This document shows positions 9,095 through 17,844 of a DNA stretch of 41,426 nt, piece after piece (the first letter of the stretch is position 1; each line of letters begins with the position of its first letter). The translations under genes were made by a program, and so were the position numbers. The DNA comes from CAZDBA01 sp964503615 (GTDB taxonomy: Bacteria > Planctomycetota > Planctomycetia > Pirellulales > Pirellulaceae): contig CAZDBA010000020.1 of NCBI GenBank assembly GCA_964503615.1, positions 1 to 41,426 of the forward strand. Reading direction: 5' to 3'. Below the pieces are notes generated by a model. That model saw only the letters and a list, made by a program, of their open reading frames with translations. It searched no databases and was not told the DNA's origin.

Positions 9095-9553
9095 ATAATT
9101 CTTCCCTTCGTTTAACTGGTCTCAGAGGGCTGATAGACCCTCCCCGCAAACTTATCCCTACTTTGGTAACTCAAGACCTGAATTGAACTAAAACGTAAAC
9201 CTAAAAAATCATTTCAAACAATTAGGTGTTTGATTCGTTTTGCCGTCGTGGTCGTCTAAGAATCAATGATTGGCATTTAGAAGCCGACGTCTGAGAAATG
9301 TTGTTCTACTTCAAACTGAGTTTGAATGTCTGAACCAAGTATTTGACGCGGTGTTCGCTGCGAGGCCGCATAATAACCTTTTCAGCAACTGTATTCAACC
9401 CCCAAAGCAAGGTTATCTTCCGTTAATGGTGTGGCTAATAGCACTTGTAACCCTATAAGTTGCCCCTATAATCCGGCTGTGCAGAAAATAACGGTTACTT
9501 CGGGAGAATGCTAACGCGAACCCGACTAAGTATCCGATCATCTAATCAATCAA
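9095..9553. other. Intergenic region between FHA gene and tRNA-Gly
   Basis: This 459-bp AT-rich spacer has no ORF with a recognisable product. It holds a sigma70-like promoter (9445-9472) reading towards tRNA-Gly. The start of the FHA gene on the other strand must also be driven from here, but I could not pick out its promoter. Confidence 0.6.
9445..9472 (+). promoter_or_regulatory. Putative sigma70-type promoter for tRNA-Gly
   Basis: A TTGTAA box (9445-9450) and a perfect TATAAT box (9467-9472) are separated by 16 bp. Transcription would start near 9479, about 75 nt before the tRNA. The terminator after the tRNA suggests a mainly monocistronic tRNA transcript. Confidence 0.6.
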
Positions 9554-9626
9554 GCGGGTGTAGCTCAGTGGCTAGAGCGTCACGTTGCCAACGTGAATGT
9601 CGTGGGTTCGATCCCCATCACCCGCT
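9554..9626 (+). tRNA. tRNA-Gly (anticodon GCC)
   Basis: A full cloverleaf can be drawn: acceptor GCGGGTG/CACCCGC, D stem GCTC/GAGC, anticodon stem TCACG/CGTGA with loop TTGCCAA (anticodon GCC at 9587-9589), and a T arm with TTCGATC. The discriminator is T, as expected for glycine tRNA. The 3' CCA is not encoded. Confidence 0.97.
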
Positions 9627-9662
9627 CTTACTAACGTATTGCAGTTTTGAATGACAGTTGAG

Positions 9663-9695
9663 GCTCGATAGTGGTGATCACTATCGAGCTATTTT
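9663..9695 (+). terminator. Intrinsic terminator after tRNA-Gly
   Basis: An 11-bp perfect stem (gctcgatagtg/cactatcgagc, 9663-9673 and 9679-9689) with a 5-nt loop is followed by TATTTT. It separates the tRNA from the trigger factor gene. The T tract is short, so some read-through is likely. Confidence 0.65.
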
Positions 9696-9770
9696 GATGG
9701 CATAGTGATTTTTTAAGAGTTCTACAGGGTAGACTTTCTCCTATTCCAAAAACCACCATAGGTATGCAAA

Positions 9771-11261
9771 GTGAGTACTGAAACAACCGACGCTCCAGAA
9801 GTCGCCGAAGAACAAAAGCTGGACCTATCGATCGAAGTCAAAGAGGTCAGCGCTTGCGAACGGCATGTAACAGTTTCGATCCCTCGTGAAGAAATCGAAC
9901 GTTACTACCAAAAGCAATTTGACGAACTTGCACCTAAGGCGGAAGTGCCAGGTTTTCGCCAAGGCAAAGCGCCACGGAACTTGATCGAAGCTAAATTCCG
10001 CAAGCAAGTTGGTGAGCAAGTCAAAGGCTCTCTGCTAATGGACAGCTTGACCCAAGTTAGCGAAGACGAGCAGTTCTCTGCGATCAGCGAGCCCGATTTG
10101 GACTATGAGCAAGTCAACATTCCCGACGAAGGTCCGTTGACTTATGAGTTTGATATCGAAGTCCGTCCCGAGTTCGATGTACCCAACTACAATGGTATCG
10201 CTATCGAGCAACCGGAGCACGAATTTACCGACGAAGACATCGACTCGCACATTCAACAACTGTCAAAACAGCGTGCTGACCTAGTACCTGTCGAAGAAGC
10301 GGTCAAAGCTGAGGACGTGATTGTCTGCAATTTGACCAGCAGTTTCGAGGGCGAAGAGATCGCTTCGTCTGAAGAACTTTCTTTGACCGTGCTGCCGACA
10401 CTGACTTTTTCGGACGCAACCTATGAGGGTTTTGACAAACTCGTCATTGGTGCCAAAGCAGAAGAGACCAAGAAGGCCAAGGTGACCATTAGTGAGTTCG
10501 CCGAGAACGAAGAACTTCAAGGCAAAGAGATCGAACTCGAAATTGAGATCCTGGATGTCAAACGAGTTGAAGAGCAAACCCCTGAAGAGGTCGCTGAAAG
10601 TCTGGGCATCGAGTCGGTTGAAGAACTGAGAAACTTGATTCGCCAGTCGATGGAAGAGCGGCTCAAGTACTCACAACGTGAAACAGTTCGTGACCAGATT
10701 AGTAATTCACTAACTGAGTCGGCGAATTGGGAACTGCCACCCGATCTCCTGAAGCGCCAGTCACGTCGTGAACTGGATCGTAACGTCATGGAATTGCGTT
10801 CCAGCGGTTTCTCCGATCAGGAAATTCGGGCTCGGGAAAACAGCTTGCGTCAAAACATCATGGAAAAGACGGAGCGTTTGCTGAAAGAACACTTCATCCT
10901 TGAGAAAATCGCAGAGGTTGAAGAAGTCGAAGATTCGCCAGCCGATTACGACTTGGAGATCGCCAAAGTTGCGGTCCAAATGAACGACTCGCCACGAAGG
11001 GTGCGAGCACGTTTGGAGCGGACCGGCCAAATGGATTCGCTTCGCAATATGATTATCGAGCGAAAAGTGATCGAATTGATTACCGAGAAAGCCAAAATCA
11101 CAGCGACCAAGTACGAGTTGCAGAAAAAGCAGGAAGTCGAAGCGGTCGATCTTTTCCTCTCGACCGACAACAAAACCAGCGACATTCCTGAGGCGAAATA
11201 CGAAGATTCTGGCCAAAGTCCGCTACCTACCTCAGGTGGCAACTCGGCCACTGAGGACTAG
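9771..11261 (+). CDS. tig: Trigger factor (ribosome-associated chaperone)
   Basis: Trigger factor binds ribosomal protein L23 at the exit tunnel and shields nascent chains. The 496-residue product has the N-terminal ribosome-binding domain with the signature VPGFRQGKAPRNLIE (residues 61-75). A central FKBP-like segment follows (about 155-260, with VEEAVKAEDVIVCNL), then a long helical C-terminal domain. The C-terminal 50 residues are low in complexity and acidic. The start is GTG at 9771; the nearby ATG at 9764 is out of frame. A terminator follows, so tig is not in one transcript with the clpP genes although the tig-clpP order common in bacteria is kept. Confidence 0.95.
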   Translation: MSTETTDAPEVAEEQKLDLSIEVKEVSACERHVTVSIPREEIERYYQKQFDELAPKAEVPGFRQGKAPRNLIEAKFRKQVGEQVKGSLLMDSLTQVSEDEQFSAISEPDLDYEQVNIPDEGPLTYEFDIEVRPEFDVPNYNGIAIEQPEHEFTDEDIDSHIQQLSKQRADLVPVEEAVKAEDVIVCNLTSSFEGEEIASSEELSLTVLPTLTFSDATYEGFDKLVIGAKAEETKKAKVTISEFAENEELQGKEIELEIEILDVKRVEEQTPEEVAESLGIESVEELRNLIRQSMEERLKYSQRETVRDQISNSLTESANWELPPDLLKRQSRRELDRNVMELRSSGFSDQEIRARENSLRQNIMEKTERLLKEHFILEKIAEVEEVEDSPADYDLEIAKVAVQMNDSPRRVRARLERTGQMDSLRNMIIERKVIELITEKAKITATKYELQKKQEVEAVDLFLSTDNKTSDIPEAKYEDSGQSPLPTSGGNSATED

Positions 11262-11293
11262 GGCGAAAATTCGCTTGGTCAAAACAAATTCTC

Positions 11294-11323
11294 AAAACGC
11301 ACGCCAACTCGCGTGCGTTTTTT
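11294..11323 (+). terminator. Intrinsic terminator after trigger factor gene
   Basis: A stem aaaacgcacgc/gcgtgcgtttt (11294-11304 and 11311-11321) with a 6-nt loop runs directly into a T tract. It lies 33 nt after the tig stop codon and is a classic rho-independent terminator. Confidence 0.9.
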
Positions 11324-11609
11324 CATAGGTGGACCTCACTCAGGACCGATTGAGATTTGCTTAACAAAGCCAGCAGTATGGCAAGGTGCGGTCCAAGTGT
11401 CCCCCTCGTCGCCAACCCGGCCTTGTTCGTATTTCTAAATCCCGTTACCGTTTGGTGATGGAAGCGAAGCGTTTTTCGTGGCACCAAACAGTTGCTGCGT
11501 AACATGTGAACGATCGAATTTGCAAACTGCAAAATTTAATCGAAACTCTCTTCCGTACTGGAACCAAAATTTTGCCCATTCGACCTCTCGAACCCGAGGA
11601 TCGCGACAC
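11324..11609. other. Intergenic region upstream of the clpP operon
   Basis: This stretch between the tig terminator and the first clpP gene presumably carries the clpP promoter and leader. No CIRCE element or other recognised heat-shock operator is visible. The open frame upstream of the clpP start (from 11478) does not look like ClpP. Confidence 0.5.
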
Positions 11610-12296
11610 ATGAATCAGCCACTCAATATCCATGATGCAGTTGGCCGAGACCCGGAACAGCAAGCCCGTGAAATGGGATTGCCCGATGCAATAACTAACT
11701 CTTACTCATATCAGCAAATGCAACGACAACGCCAAATGACCCTCGGCGACCTGTTACTGGAAAACAGGATCGTATTCTTACAAGGCGAAATTTACGCCGG
11801 CAACGCTAACGACATTGTGATGAAGTTGCTTTATCTGCAGAAGGAAAACAAAAAGAAAGATATCCATTTCTATTTGAATTCTCCTGGCGGTGACGTAATT
11901 GCCACATTGGCGATCTACGACGTGATGCAGATTTTGACTTGCCCCGTAGCGACCTATTGCGTCGGGCAGTGTGCCAGTGGTGCAGCAGTCCTGCTGGCCG
12001 GTGGAGCCAAAGGCAAACGTCATGCATTGACTCACTCTCGCGTTATGATTCACCAACCGCACGGTGGCGTAAGCGGGCAAGTCAGCGATATCGAGATTCA
12101 AGCCAACGAAATTATGCGTAATCGCGAAGTGCTCAACTCGATCCTGGCCAACCATTCTGGCAAAACGTCTGAGCAGATTTGCAAAGACATGGATCGTGAC
12201 TTCTTTATGGACGCTCAGGCTGCAAAAGATTATGGACTGGTTGATGAGATCACGACCAAGCCGGAGCTGGAAGACGATGATGACGATATGGCGTAA
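11610..12296 (+). CDS. clpP: ATP-dependent Clp protease proteolytic subunit (first copy)
   Basis: ClpP forms the double-heptamer protease chamber fed by Clp ATPases. The 228-residue product carries the full triad: Ser123 in GQCASGAAVLLAGG, His148 in SRVMIHQPHGG and Asp197 in DMDRDFFM. The motif around the serine is CASGA rather than the usual AASMG, a difference from the second copy. An N-terminal extension of about 40 residues precedes the family core. The ATG at 11610 has GAGGA 10 nt upstream, and longer starts lack support. The second clpP follows after 79 nt. No clpX or clpA lies in the window, so the partner ATPase is encoded elsewhere. Confidence 0.95.
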   Translation: MNQPLNIHDAVGRDPEQQAREMGLPDAITNSYSYQQMQRQRQMTLGDLLLENRIVFLQGEIYAGNANDIVMKLLYLQKENKKKDIHFYLNSPGGDVIATLAIYDVMQILTCPVATYCVGQCASGAAVLLAGGAKGKRHALTHSRVMIHQPHGGVSGQVSDIEIQANEIMRNREVLNSILANHSGKTSEQICKDMDRDFFMDAQAAKDYGLVDEITTKPELEDDDDDMA

Positions 12297-12375
12297 GCTC
12301 TGAGGATCAACTCTCAAAAGAGCCGCCGTAAAAACTAACGAACCAACAAATCAAATCCAAAACGAGAATCAAACA

Positions 12376-12984
12376 ATGGCATACGTTCCCTACGTCGTTG
12401 ATAACACAGGTCGCGATGAGCGTGTCTACGATATTTACAGTCGCTTGTTGAAAGACAGAATCATTTTCTTGGGCCAGCAAGTTGACGCCCAAATCTCAAA
12501 TTCGATCGTCGCGCAATTATTGTTTTTGCAGAGCGAAGACCCCAAATCGGACATTCACCTGTACATCAACTCGCCAGGTGGAAGCGTCACCGCGGGAATG
12601 GCGATGTACGACACGATGCAGTTTCTGACTTGTGATGTTTGCACCTACTGCATGGGCCAAGCTGCCTCGATGGGTGCCTTGCTCCTCACCGCAGGTGCGC
12701 CTGGCAAGCGATACGCTTTGCCCAACGCCAGCGTCATGATTCACCAGCCGCTTGCCGGGATGCGTGGAACCGCCGAAGAGATTTTGATCCACAAAAAAGA
12801 ACTTTTGCGCGTTAAGCACACTTTGAACGAAGTCTTGATCAAACACACCGGTCACACGCTGGAAAAAATCGAAGCCGATACCGATCGTGATAACTTTATG
12901 ACTGCCGAAGAAGCCAAAGCCTACAATTTGGTCGATCATGTCGTCTCACGTATGGACGAAACCGGTGTCGGAAAAGAAGCCTAA
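12376..12984 (+). CDS. clpP: ATP-dependent Clp protease proteolytic subunit (second copy)
   Basis: The 202-residue length is close to E. coli ClpP. The triad is Ser98 in GQAASMGALLL, His123 in ASVMIHQPLAG and Asp172 in TDRDNFM. It is clearly a diverged paralogue of the gene just upstream, not a recent duplicate: the two differ around the active serine and in the N-terminal region. Two ClpP proteins encoded side by side can form mixed tetradecamers, as in Mycobacterium and Listeria; whether that happens here is inference. The OsmC-like gene starts 41 nt downstream and is probably co-transcribed. Confidence 0.96.
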   Translation: MAYVPYVVDNTGRDERVYDIYSRLLKDRIIFLGQQVDAQISNSIVAQLLFLQSEDPKSDIHLYINSPGGSVTAGMAMYDTMQFLTCDVCTYCMGQAASMGALLLTAGAPGKRYALPNASVMIHQPLAGMRGTAEEILIHKKELLRVKHTLNEVLIKHTGHTLEKIEADTDRDNFMTAEEAKAYNLVDHVVSRMDETGVGKEA

Positions 12985-13025
12985 ATAAAGTTGGCCATTG
13001 AAACTCTTGGGATCAGTAAATCGAA

Positions 13026-13457
13026 ATGAATCTTCCTCACGACTACACAGCGTCTGCATCAGCTACAAATTCGGGTAATGTCCGCTTGTCGGTGGATGGG
13101 CTCAGTTCAATCGATTCCAATGCTCCCAAAGAGTTTGGAGGTCCGGGTGACCAATGGTCGCCAGAGGACTTGCTGGCTGCAGCGGTCGCCGATTGTTTTG
13201 TGCTTTCGTTCCGAGCGATTGCTGGGATGTCGAAGTTCGAGTTTACCGACATTCAGGCGACGGCAACCGGAAAGTTGGACAAAGTCGAGCGCGCGATTCA
13301 GTTCACGGAATTTGCGGTTACGGTAGAGTTAAAAGTACCTGCGGGCACTGACGAAGCTCGCGCCCAGCAATTACTGGAAAAGGCCGAAGCAACATGCTTC
13401 ATCACAAACTCGCTCAAGGCAGATTCTCACCTGACGACGAAAATCGTCGCGAGCTAA
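13026..13457 (+). CDS. OsmC/Ohr family protein
   Basis: Members of this family are thiol peroxidases that reduce organic hydroperoxides with two cysteines. Both are present in the 143-residue product: Cys57 in AAVADCFVLSF and Cys124 in EATCFITNSL. The spacing and length are those of the family. The N-terminal part (FGGPGDQWSPEDLLAAA) is also typical. It follows the second clpP by 41 nt, so oxidative-damage repair and proteolysis may be expressed together. Its last 44 nt overlap the end of a convergent DUF2314 reading frame. Whether it is closer to OsmC, Ohr or the YhfA-type group cannot be settled by eye. Confidence 0.88.
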   Translation: MNLPHDYTASASATNSGNVRLSVDGLSSIDSNAPKEFGGPGDQWSPEDLLAAAVADCFVLSFRAIAGMSKFEFTDIQATATGKLDKVERAIQFTEFAVTVELKVPAGTDEARAQQLLEKAEATCFITNSLKADSHLTTKIVAS

Positions 13458-13766
13458 AGATCAGCGCCATCGCGTTGGCTGGGACGATGCGATTGAAATC
13501 GGTTGCGACCTGATACCAAAACCAACGAAACGACTCCCGCGCGCTTTTAGCAGCTGCGGCCATTTCTGGATCATCTGATTCGAAAAAGACAACTTNNNNN
13601 NNNNNNNNNNNNNNNNNNNNNNNNNNNNNNNNNNNNNNNNNNNNNNNNNNNNNNNNNNNNNNNNNNNNNNNNNNNNNNNNNNNNNNNNNNNNNNNGCGCT
13701 TTTAGCAGCTGCGGCCATTTCTGGATCATCTGATTCGAAAAAGACAACTTCGCTTTCTTCACTCAT
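13414..13766 (-). pseudogene. DUF2314-like gene, short and interrupted by an assembly gap
   Basis: The start (ATG at 13766) reads MSEESEVVFFESDDPEMAAA, then enters the gap. If the two identical 55-bp gap flanks are merged, the frame stays open and continues KSARESFRWFWYQVATDFN, then RIVPANAMALIF, and stops at 13416-13414. That gives about 65 residues. The DPEM...A...FWY...RIVPA pattern matches the start of DUF2314 (YegJ-like) proteins, whose role is unknown. Family members are about twice as long, so this one is either truncated, overlapping the end of the OsmC gene by 44 nt, or part of a duplication hidden in the gap. It follows hflC by 42 nt on the same strand. Confidence 0.55.
13596..13695. 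other. Assembly gap (100 N) flanked by identical 55-bp ends
   Basis: The 55 bases before the gap (13541-13595) and the 55 bases after it (13696-13750) are identical. The round gap size is a placeholder, so the true distance is unknown and may even be negative. Confidence 0.95.
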
Positions 13767-13808
13767 GTCTTGTTTCCTGATTTTGCTGGGCACGAAGATG
13801 CCTGTTGC

Positions 13809-14858
13809 TTAATTATCCTCTTCAACGGTCGCCCGCCCATTTAGCTCAGGTGGCAGTTGGATCTTATCCAGTTGGGCTGCTTGTTTTGGGTCAACCGATT
13901 TGAACATTTTGAACATGTCGCTGTTGGTTGAGAGGACCAAGCTGGTGTCTCGCTTGAGCGCATTTTTGTAGAGCTCCAGTTGCTGGAGGAACTCGTAGAA
14001 TTCGGGGTTCTGACCATACGCCTCGGCAGTCAAGTTGATCACTGTGGCGTCTGCCTCACCACGAATCTCTTGTGATCTTTTGGTCATCTGGCCCACGATT
14101 TGATCCAATTCTTTGTTGGTCCAACCTTTGATCTGGTTGCCCATCTTTTCTGCTTGGGACTGAAACGATTTGGCGATTTCGCCCCGTTCACTTTTCATTC
14201 GGTGGTAGACTTCGTTGCGAACGGTGTCGTTGTATTTGACTCGTTTGATGTGAACGGCAACGAGCTCGATACCGTACTCTTCTGCCAATCCCTCTCCGGC
14301 AATTTTCAGAATGTCTTTTTCGATCTGGTCACGCCCGGTTGTCACAATGTTCTTGGTACGCTCTGCGTTTGAACTGCCCGGGCGCTTTTCGCCGGTTGGC
14401 AGCACGCTGATCTCAGGCCGCTCGATCTCGTAGATCAGTTTATCGTTGGTCGTACGAACCAAGTCGATCAAAGTATTCGCTGCAACCACATCGCGTACGA
14501 CCGAATCGACGATATCGTCCAGGATCTTTTGGCCTTTTTGCTCAGTTCGAACGTTGATGTAAAACGTCTCGAGGTCGACGATCTTCCAACGCGCCCAACA
14601 GTCCACGTAGATTCGCATGGTATCTTTGGTTTGCATATTCTCAGGTGCGCCGTCCCATGGCAGAATCTTCTTTTCAAAATACTCGACCGCTTGCAGGAAA
14701 GGTACTTTGAATTTGAGACCGGGCGTGTCGACGAACTTTACCGGGCGTTTGAACTGAGTCACCACGGCCTGCTTGCCTTCCTCCAGAATAAATGCAGAGG
14801 AGAAGAACAGGATGGCTGTGACAACCAGAAGAACGCCGACAAGGAAAAGGACTCTCAT
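13809..14858 (-). CDS. hflC: SPFH/band 7 membrane protein HflC
   Basis: HflC forms, with HflK, a large membrane cage around the FtsH protease and modulates it. The product (349 residues from the ATG at 14858) has one N-terminal membrane helix (LFLVGVLLVVTAILFFSSAF) and an SPFH domain beginning LEEGKQAVVTQFKRPV. A helical region follows (RGEADATVINLTAEAYGQNPEFYEFLQ split across residues 265-295), typical of HflC. A TTG three codons earlier is less likely. hflK lies 61 nt upstream on the same strand, in the usual order. No ftsH gene is in the window. Confidence 0.9.
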   Translation of the reverse strand: MRVLFLVGVLLVVTAILFFSSAFILEEGKQAVVTQFKRPVKFVDTPGLKFKVPFLQAVEYFEKKILPWDGAPENMQTKDTMRIYVDCWARWKIVDLETFYINVRTEQKGQKILDDIVDSVVRDVVAANTLIDLVRTTNDKLIYEIERPEISVLPTGEKRPGSSNAERTKNIVTTGRDQIEKDILKIAGEGLAEEYGIELVAVHIKRVKYNDTVRNEVYHRMKSERGEIAKSFQSQAEKMGNQIKGWTNKELDQIVGQMTKRSQEIRGEADATVINLTAEAYGQNPEFYEFLQQLELYKNALKRDTSLVLSTNSDMFKMFKSVDPKQAAQLDKIQLPPELNGRATVEEDN

Positions 14859-14928
14859 TTTTATCAAGCTTCTTTTGAATGAGTTTTAGGTGTACTAGTC
14901 AGGAAAGGTTTGGAAAGCGAATTGAGAT

Positions 14929-15993
14929 TCAGTTTCGAAGCGGGTTCGGCGGGCTGCTGTTCAGGTTGAGAATGGGCAACATGCCTTGTACCGAGTCGTC
15001 GATGATCGTTTTGTTTCCAACGTTCCCAAGCACCTCCTGCATCGCTTCGAGATACAGCCGCTTTTTGGTAACCTCAGGCGCCTTTTCATATTCAGCAAGC
15101 TTTGCTTTGAAAGCGTTGATCCGCCCCAGAGTTTCCAGAGTGATTCTCTCTTTGTAACCCTCGGCTTCTGAAATCATCTGATCACGTCGACCTTGGGCGG
15201 CGGGCAACTGGCGATTACGTTCACCTTCTGCTTCGTTGACCGCACGCTCCATTTGTTGCTGAGCGCGATTGACGTCTTGGAAGGCTTGCTTGACCTCTTC
15301 GGGTGGAGATGTGGTTTGCAGTTTTACCGTGATCACTTCGACGCCTGTGCCGAACTTGTCCAGCATCTGCTGGATTTCGCGTTTGGCTTGCGAAGCGATC
15401 TCTTCTCGAACGATGGTTAGTACTGAGTCAACACTGCGGTCTCCCACTAATTTTCGCATTACCGATTCCGAGACATCGCGAATCGTATCAGGCAATGCCG
15501 GATTGACGTCGTTACTGCGGATTTTGTGCGATACCGATTCCCAGTACATATCGTCTCCACCGCCAACGCTGAACAACGAATCGAATGCGTCTTGAATGCG
15601 GTACTGTACGATCCATTCAACATGAGCCAGGTTCAAATCGCCCGTCAGCATGTCCGCCACTTCATCGTTTATTTTGTTTCTTGGTGCGTAGGACGTATTG
15701 CGACCGGCTGCGACTGTGTTGAATCCGAACTCGAGCGTTTGCACGCGGCGAACAGGAACGGTGTAAACCTGTTCAATCGGCCATGGCATTTTCATTTGCA
15801 GGCCGGGGTCGATCGTTCGAACGTGTTTTCCAAATCGAAGGACGATACCTTGCTCGGAAGCGTCAACACGACAGAACATCGTCATGACGAGGGTCACGAT
15901 TGCAACCAAGCCGATCAGGACCAATACCCCATAAGTGGCGCGGCGGACTGTTTCAGCGTCTGGGCGGCGCTCCAGTAGATCTTCGAAATCCAT
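14929..15993 (-). CDS. hflK: SPFH/band 7 membrane protein HflK
   Basis: The 354-residue product has a short cytoplasmic start, one membrane helix (YGVLVLIGLVAIVTLVMT) and an SPFH domain opening with ASEQGIVLRFGKHVRTIDPG. The HflK-type core then shows GDLNLAHVEWIVQYRI and a long Glu/Gln/Arg-rich helix (VNRAQQQMERAVNEAEGER). The ATG at 15993 gives a compact product. A reading frame opening 20 codons earlier has no family similarity in the added part. It is the first gene of hflK-hflC and is divergent from the lipoprotein gene at 16357. Confidence 0.9.
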   Translation of the reverse strand: MDFEDLLERRPDAETVRRATYGVLVLIGLVAIVTLVMTMFCRVDASEQGIVLRFGKHVRTIDPGLQMKMPWPIEQVYTVPVRRVQTLEFGFNTVAAGRNTSYAPRNKINDEVADMLTGDLNLAHVEWIVQYRIQDAFDSLFSVGGGDDMYWESVSHKIRSNDVNPALPDTIRDVSESVMRKLVGDRSVDSVLTIVREEIASQAKREIQQMLDKFGTGVEVITVKLQTTSPPEEVKQAFQDVNRAQQQMERAVNEAEGERNRQLPAAQGRRDQMISEAEGYKERITLETLGRINAFKAKLAEYEKAPEVTKKRLYLEAMQEVLGNVGNKTIIDDSVQGMLPILNLNSSPPNPLRN

Positions 15994-16356
15994 ATCAACT
16001 CGGTGTAATGTAGCGGCGTGAACGCGATACGGTTTTCCGCAAAGCGATATCATTAGTTCGTGAATTTAGACCGATTGTCGGGATAATTCCGACGAATAGA
16101 TCGGTAATCTTGCCATCGGCTCTACAGAGAGTCGGCTTTGCGCCATTCATGGCAAAACAGTGAAAAACCAAGGAAAATCGAACAGAGTTTTATAAATTAA
16201 AGACCCAATCGAACGCATGCTAGCGGCTTTAGGTCCAATATCCGCTGGCGAAACGATAGTTTCAGACACTGAATTGAGGTTGATGTAGAAAGCGAATTTC
16301 CCCTAAAGATCGCCCTTCATTTGTTTGCAATTAGTTCAAAAGAGGCGCATTCCCCC
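15994..16356. other. Divergent intergenic region between hflK and lipoprotein gene
   Basis: This 363-bp region must hold promoters for both directions. A TATAAA-like box is visible near 16189 on the plus strand, without a convincing -35 partner. No ORF, repeat or RNA structure is recognised. Confidence 0.5.
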
Positions 16357-17817
16357 ATGCGACTTTGGATCATTATCGCTTTGGCGGCTGTCACACTTGG
16401 CTGTAGAGCAACCGACTCAAGCAGTCGACGTGAAATCGCATTGTTGCGCACCGAGATTCTGGATCTCGAAGACCAATACTATGCGCTCCAATCAAGATGT
16501 GCTGACCACGGAATGGTGGATAACGCCATTACTAGTGGGTACGTAGATCAGTATTACCCTGGCGACGTCCAGTACGCAGGCAGTGCCGTTGGCCACGCAA
16601 CATGTGCCGATTGTGGCAATCCGGTCTACGGCGCGACAGGCCACCAAGGCTTTGTTGGTCAGAGTGGTGTTATTTACAACAATCCCAGTAACGGCCATTT
16701 GATCACGGACCAACCGATCCAACCGCTCATTTCGGACCAGCATTTTATAGAAGATCCAAGTTTAGACCATTTGCAAAACCAAGGACCAGAAGCGATACAA
16801 GGCCAGGAAATCATTGATCCAATAGGACAGCCGTTTGATGAAACGCCTGCCGGTTCGAGTTCAAAAAGCTCCAGTCGTCCCCGCTCCATCAATCCCGGGA
16901 ATTTCTTGAAGGGGGTTAACGATCAAGTTCGTTCGCGAACGGGCCGTGACGTTCCGTTTCAACCCGATCCAAGATTCGCTGCGCAAAACGATTTGCATAG
17001 TTGGAGACAGCGTTCGGGTTCTGGCAGCCGAGAAACAGACGGATGGGCGCAAAATCGAAATCCTTCCGTCAACAACGTAGAGTTGTTCAACAAATACGAC
17101 ACAGGCCAGGTAGGGGGTCGCAACAGTCAATATGCCCAACCGCGATGGCAACAATCCTCTGCGCAGCGACCCGTTAGGGACGAGCCTCAAGATCAATACT
17201 CATTAGATTCTGAGCCATTGGACGACCGATACCTTGCTGGTCAAGAGTATGACGAATACACCGATTTCGCTGAGGCGAATTCGGGGCGTGGGTCTGCCTC
17301 TCGCGTGGAACAGGTCTTTATCAATCCCGAGCACACTTATAGCCGTGATTTTGACAATGACGGAGAAGAAGATGGAATTAGTCTTTTGATTCAGCCATTG
17401 GACGAACGGGGCCGCATTGTGACTGTGGCATCGGACTTGGTTGTGAGCTTGATTGATCCCTCTGAAATTGGTGAGAAACAACGGATTGGGCTTTGGAAGT
17501 ATGAGTCGTATCAAGTCGAATCGCTCGTTTCCAATCGGCGTGGCCAACGGGGTTTGTTGCTTGATTTGCCTTGGCAACGACGTGTACCTGGAAACGATCG
17601 ATTACTGGTTTTTGTTCGCTACACCACGCCGCAAGGCGAACGATTGGAGACTTCACTGGATATTCGGGTCACACCGCCGGACAGCGGGTATGATTTGGAA
17701 ATCGACGACAGCGTAGTTGGTCGCGGTCAGCGTTACCCGAACGATCGAAACGTACGTTCGGTGCCCACGACAGCCGGGAATCCCGTGGACGTTCCTCAGT
17801 GGCGTCCAGTTCGATAG
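16357..17817 (+). CDS. Putative lipoprotein of unknown function
   Basis: The 486-residue product starts MRLWIIIALAAVTLGC: a short signal sequence ending in a possible lipobox, although Thr at -3 is not ideal. A short coiled-coil follows (SRREIALLRTEILDLEDQYYA). The middle 250 residues are Gln/Ser/Arg/Gly-rich and probably disordered. The C-terminal 140 residues, from FINPEHTYSRDFDNDGEED, form a beta-rich domain of alternating hydrophobic strands (RIVTVASDLVVSLI, RLLVFVRYTT). I recognise no family. The ATG at 16357 has AGAGG about 12 nt upstream. A cell-envelope role is inferred from the signal alone. It converges on the gene ending at 17845. Confidence 0.8.
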   Translation: MRLWIIIALAAVTLGCRATDSSSRREIALLRTEILDLEDQYYALQSRCADHGMVDNAITSGYVDQYYPGDVQYAGSAVGHATCADCGNPVYGATGHQGFVGQSGVIYNNPSNGHLITDQPIQPLISDQHFIEDPSLDHLQNQGPEAIQGQEIIDPIGQPFDETPAGSSSKSSSRPRSINPGNFLKGVNDQVRSRTGRDVPFQPDPRFAAQNDLHSWRQRSGSGSRETDGWAQNRNPSVNNVELFNKYDTGQVGGRNSQYAQPRWQQSSAQRPVRDEPQDQYSLDSEPLDDRYLAGQEYDEYTDFAEANSGRGSASRVEQVFINPEHTYSRDFDNDGEEDGISLLIQPLDERGRIVTVASDLVVSLIDPSEIGEKQRIGLWKYESYQVESLVSNRRGQRGLLLDLPWQRRVPGNDRLLVFVRYTTPQGERLETSLDIRVTPPDSGYDLEIDDSVVGRGQRYPNDRNVRSVPTTAGNPVDVPQWRPVR

Positions 17818-17819
17818 GT

Positions 17820-17837
17820 GCTTGGTGTTTGCCAAGC
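17820..17837. terminator. Weak hairpin between convergent genes
   Basis: A 6-bp stem (gcttgg/ccaagc) with a 6-nt loop lies in the 27-nt space between two convergent stop codons. It lacks a T tract on either strand. A terminator role is guessed from position only. Confidence 0.3.
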
Positions 17838-17844
17838 GGTCTGT

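Noticed and set aside
9270..9458. 62-codon plus-strand frame upstream of tRNA-Gly
   Set aside because: It has no ribosome site and no recognisable motif, and overlaps the promoter of tRNA-Gly.
11478..11609. Upstream extension of the first clpP frame (44 codons)
   Set aside because: The added residues lack ClpP similarity, and the ATG at 11610 has a good GAGGA ribosome site.
13461..13793. Minus-strand protein through the gap as drawn with 100 N
   Set aside because: The 100 Ns are a placeholder and shift the frame; only the merged 55-bp overlap gives the DUF2314-like continuation.
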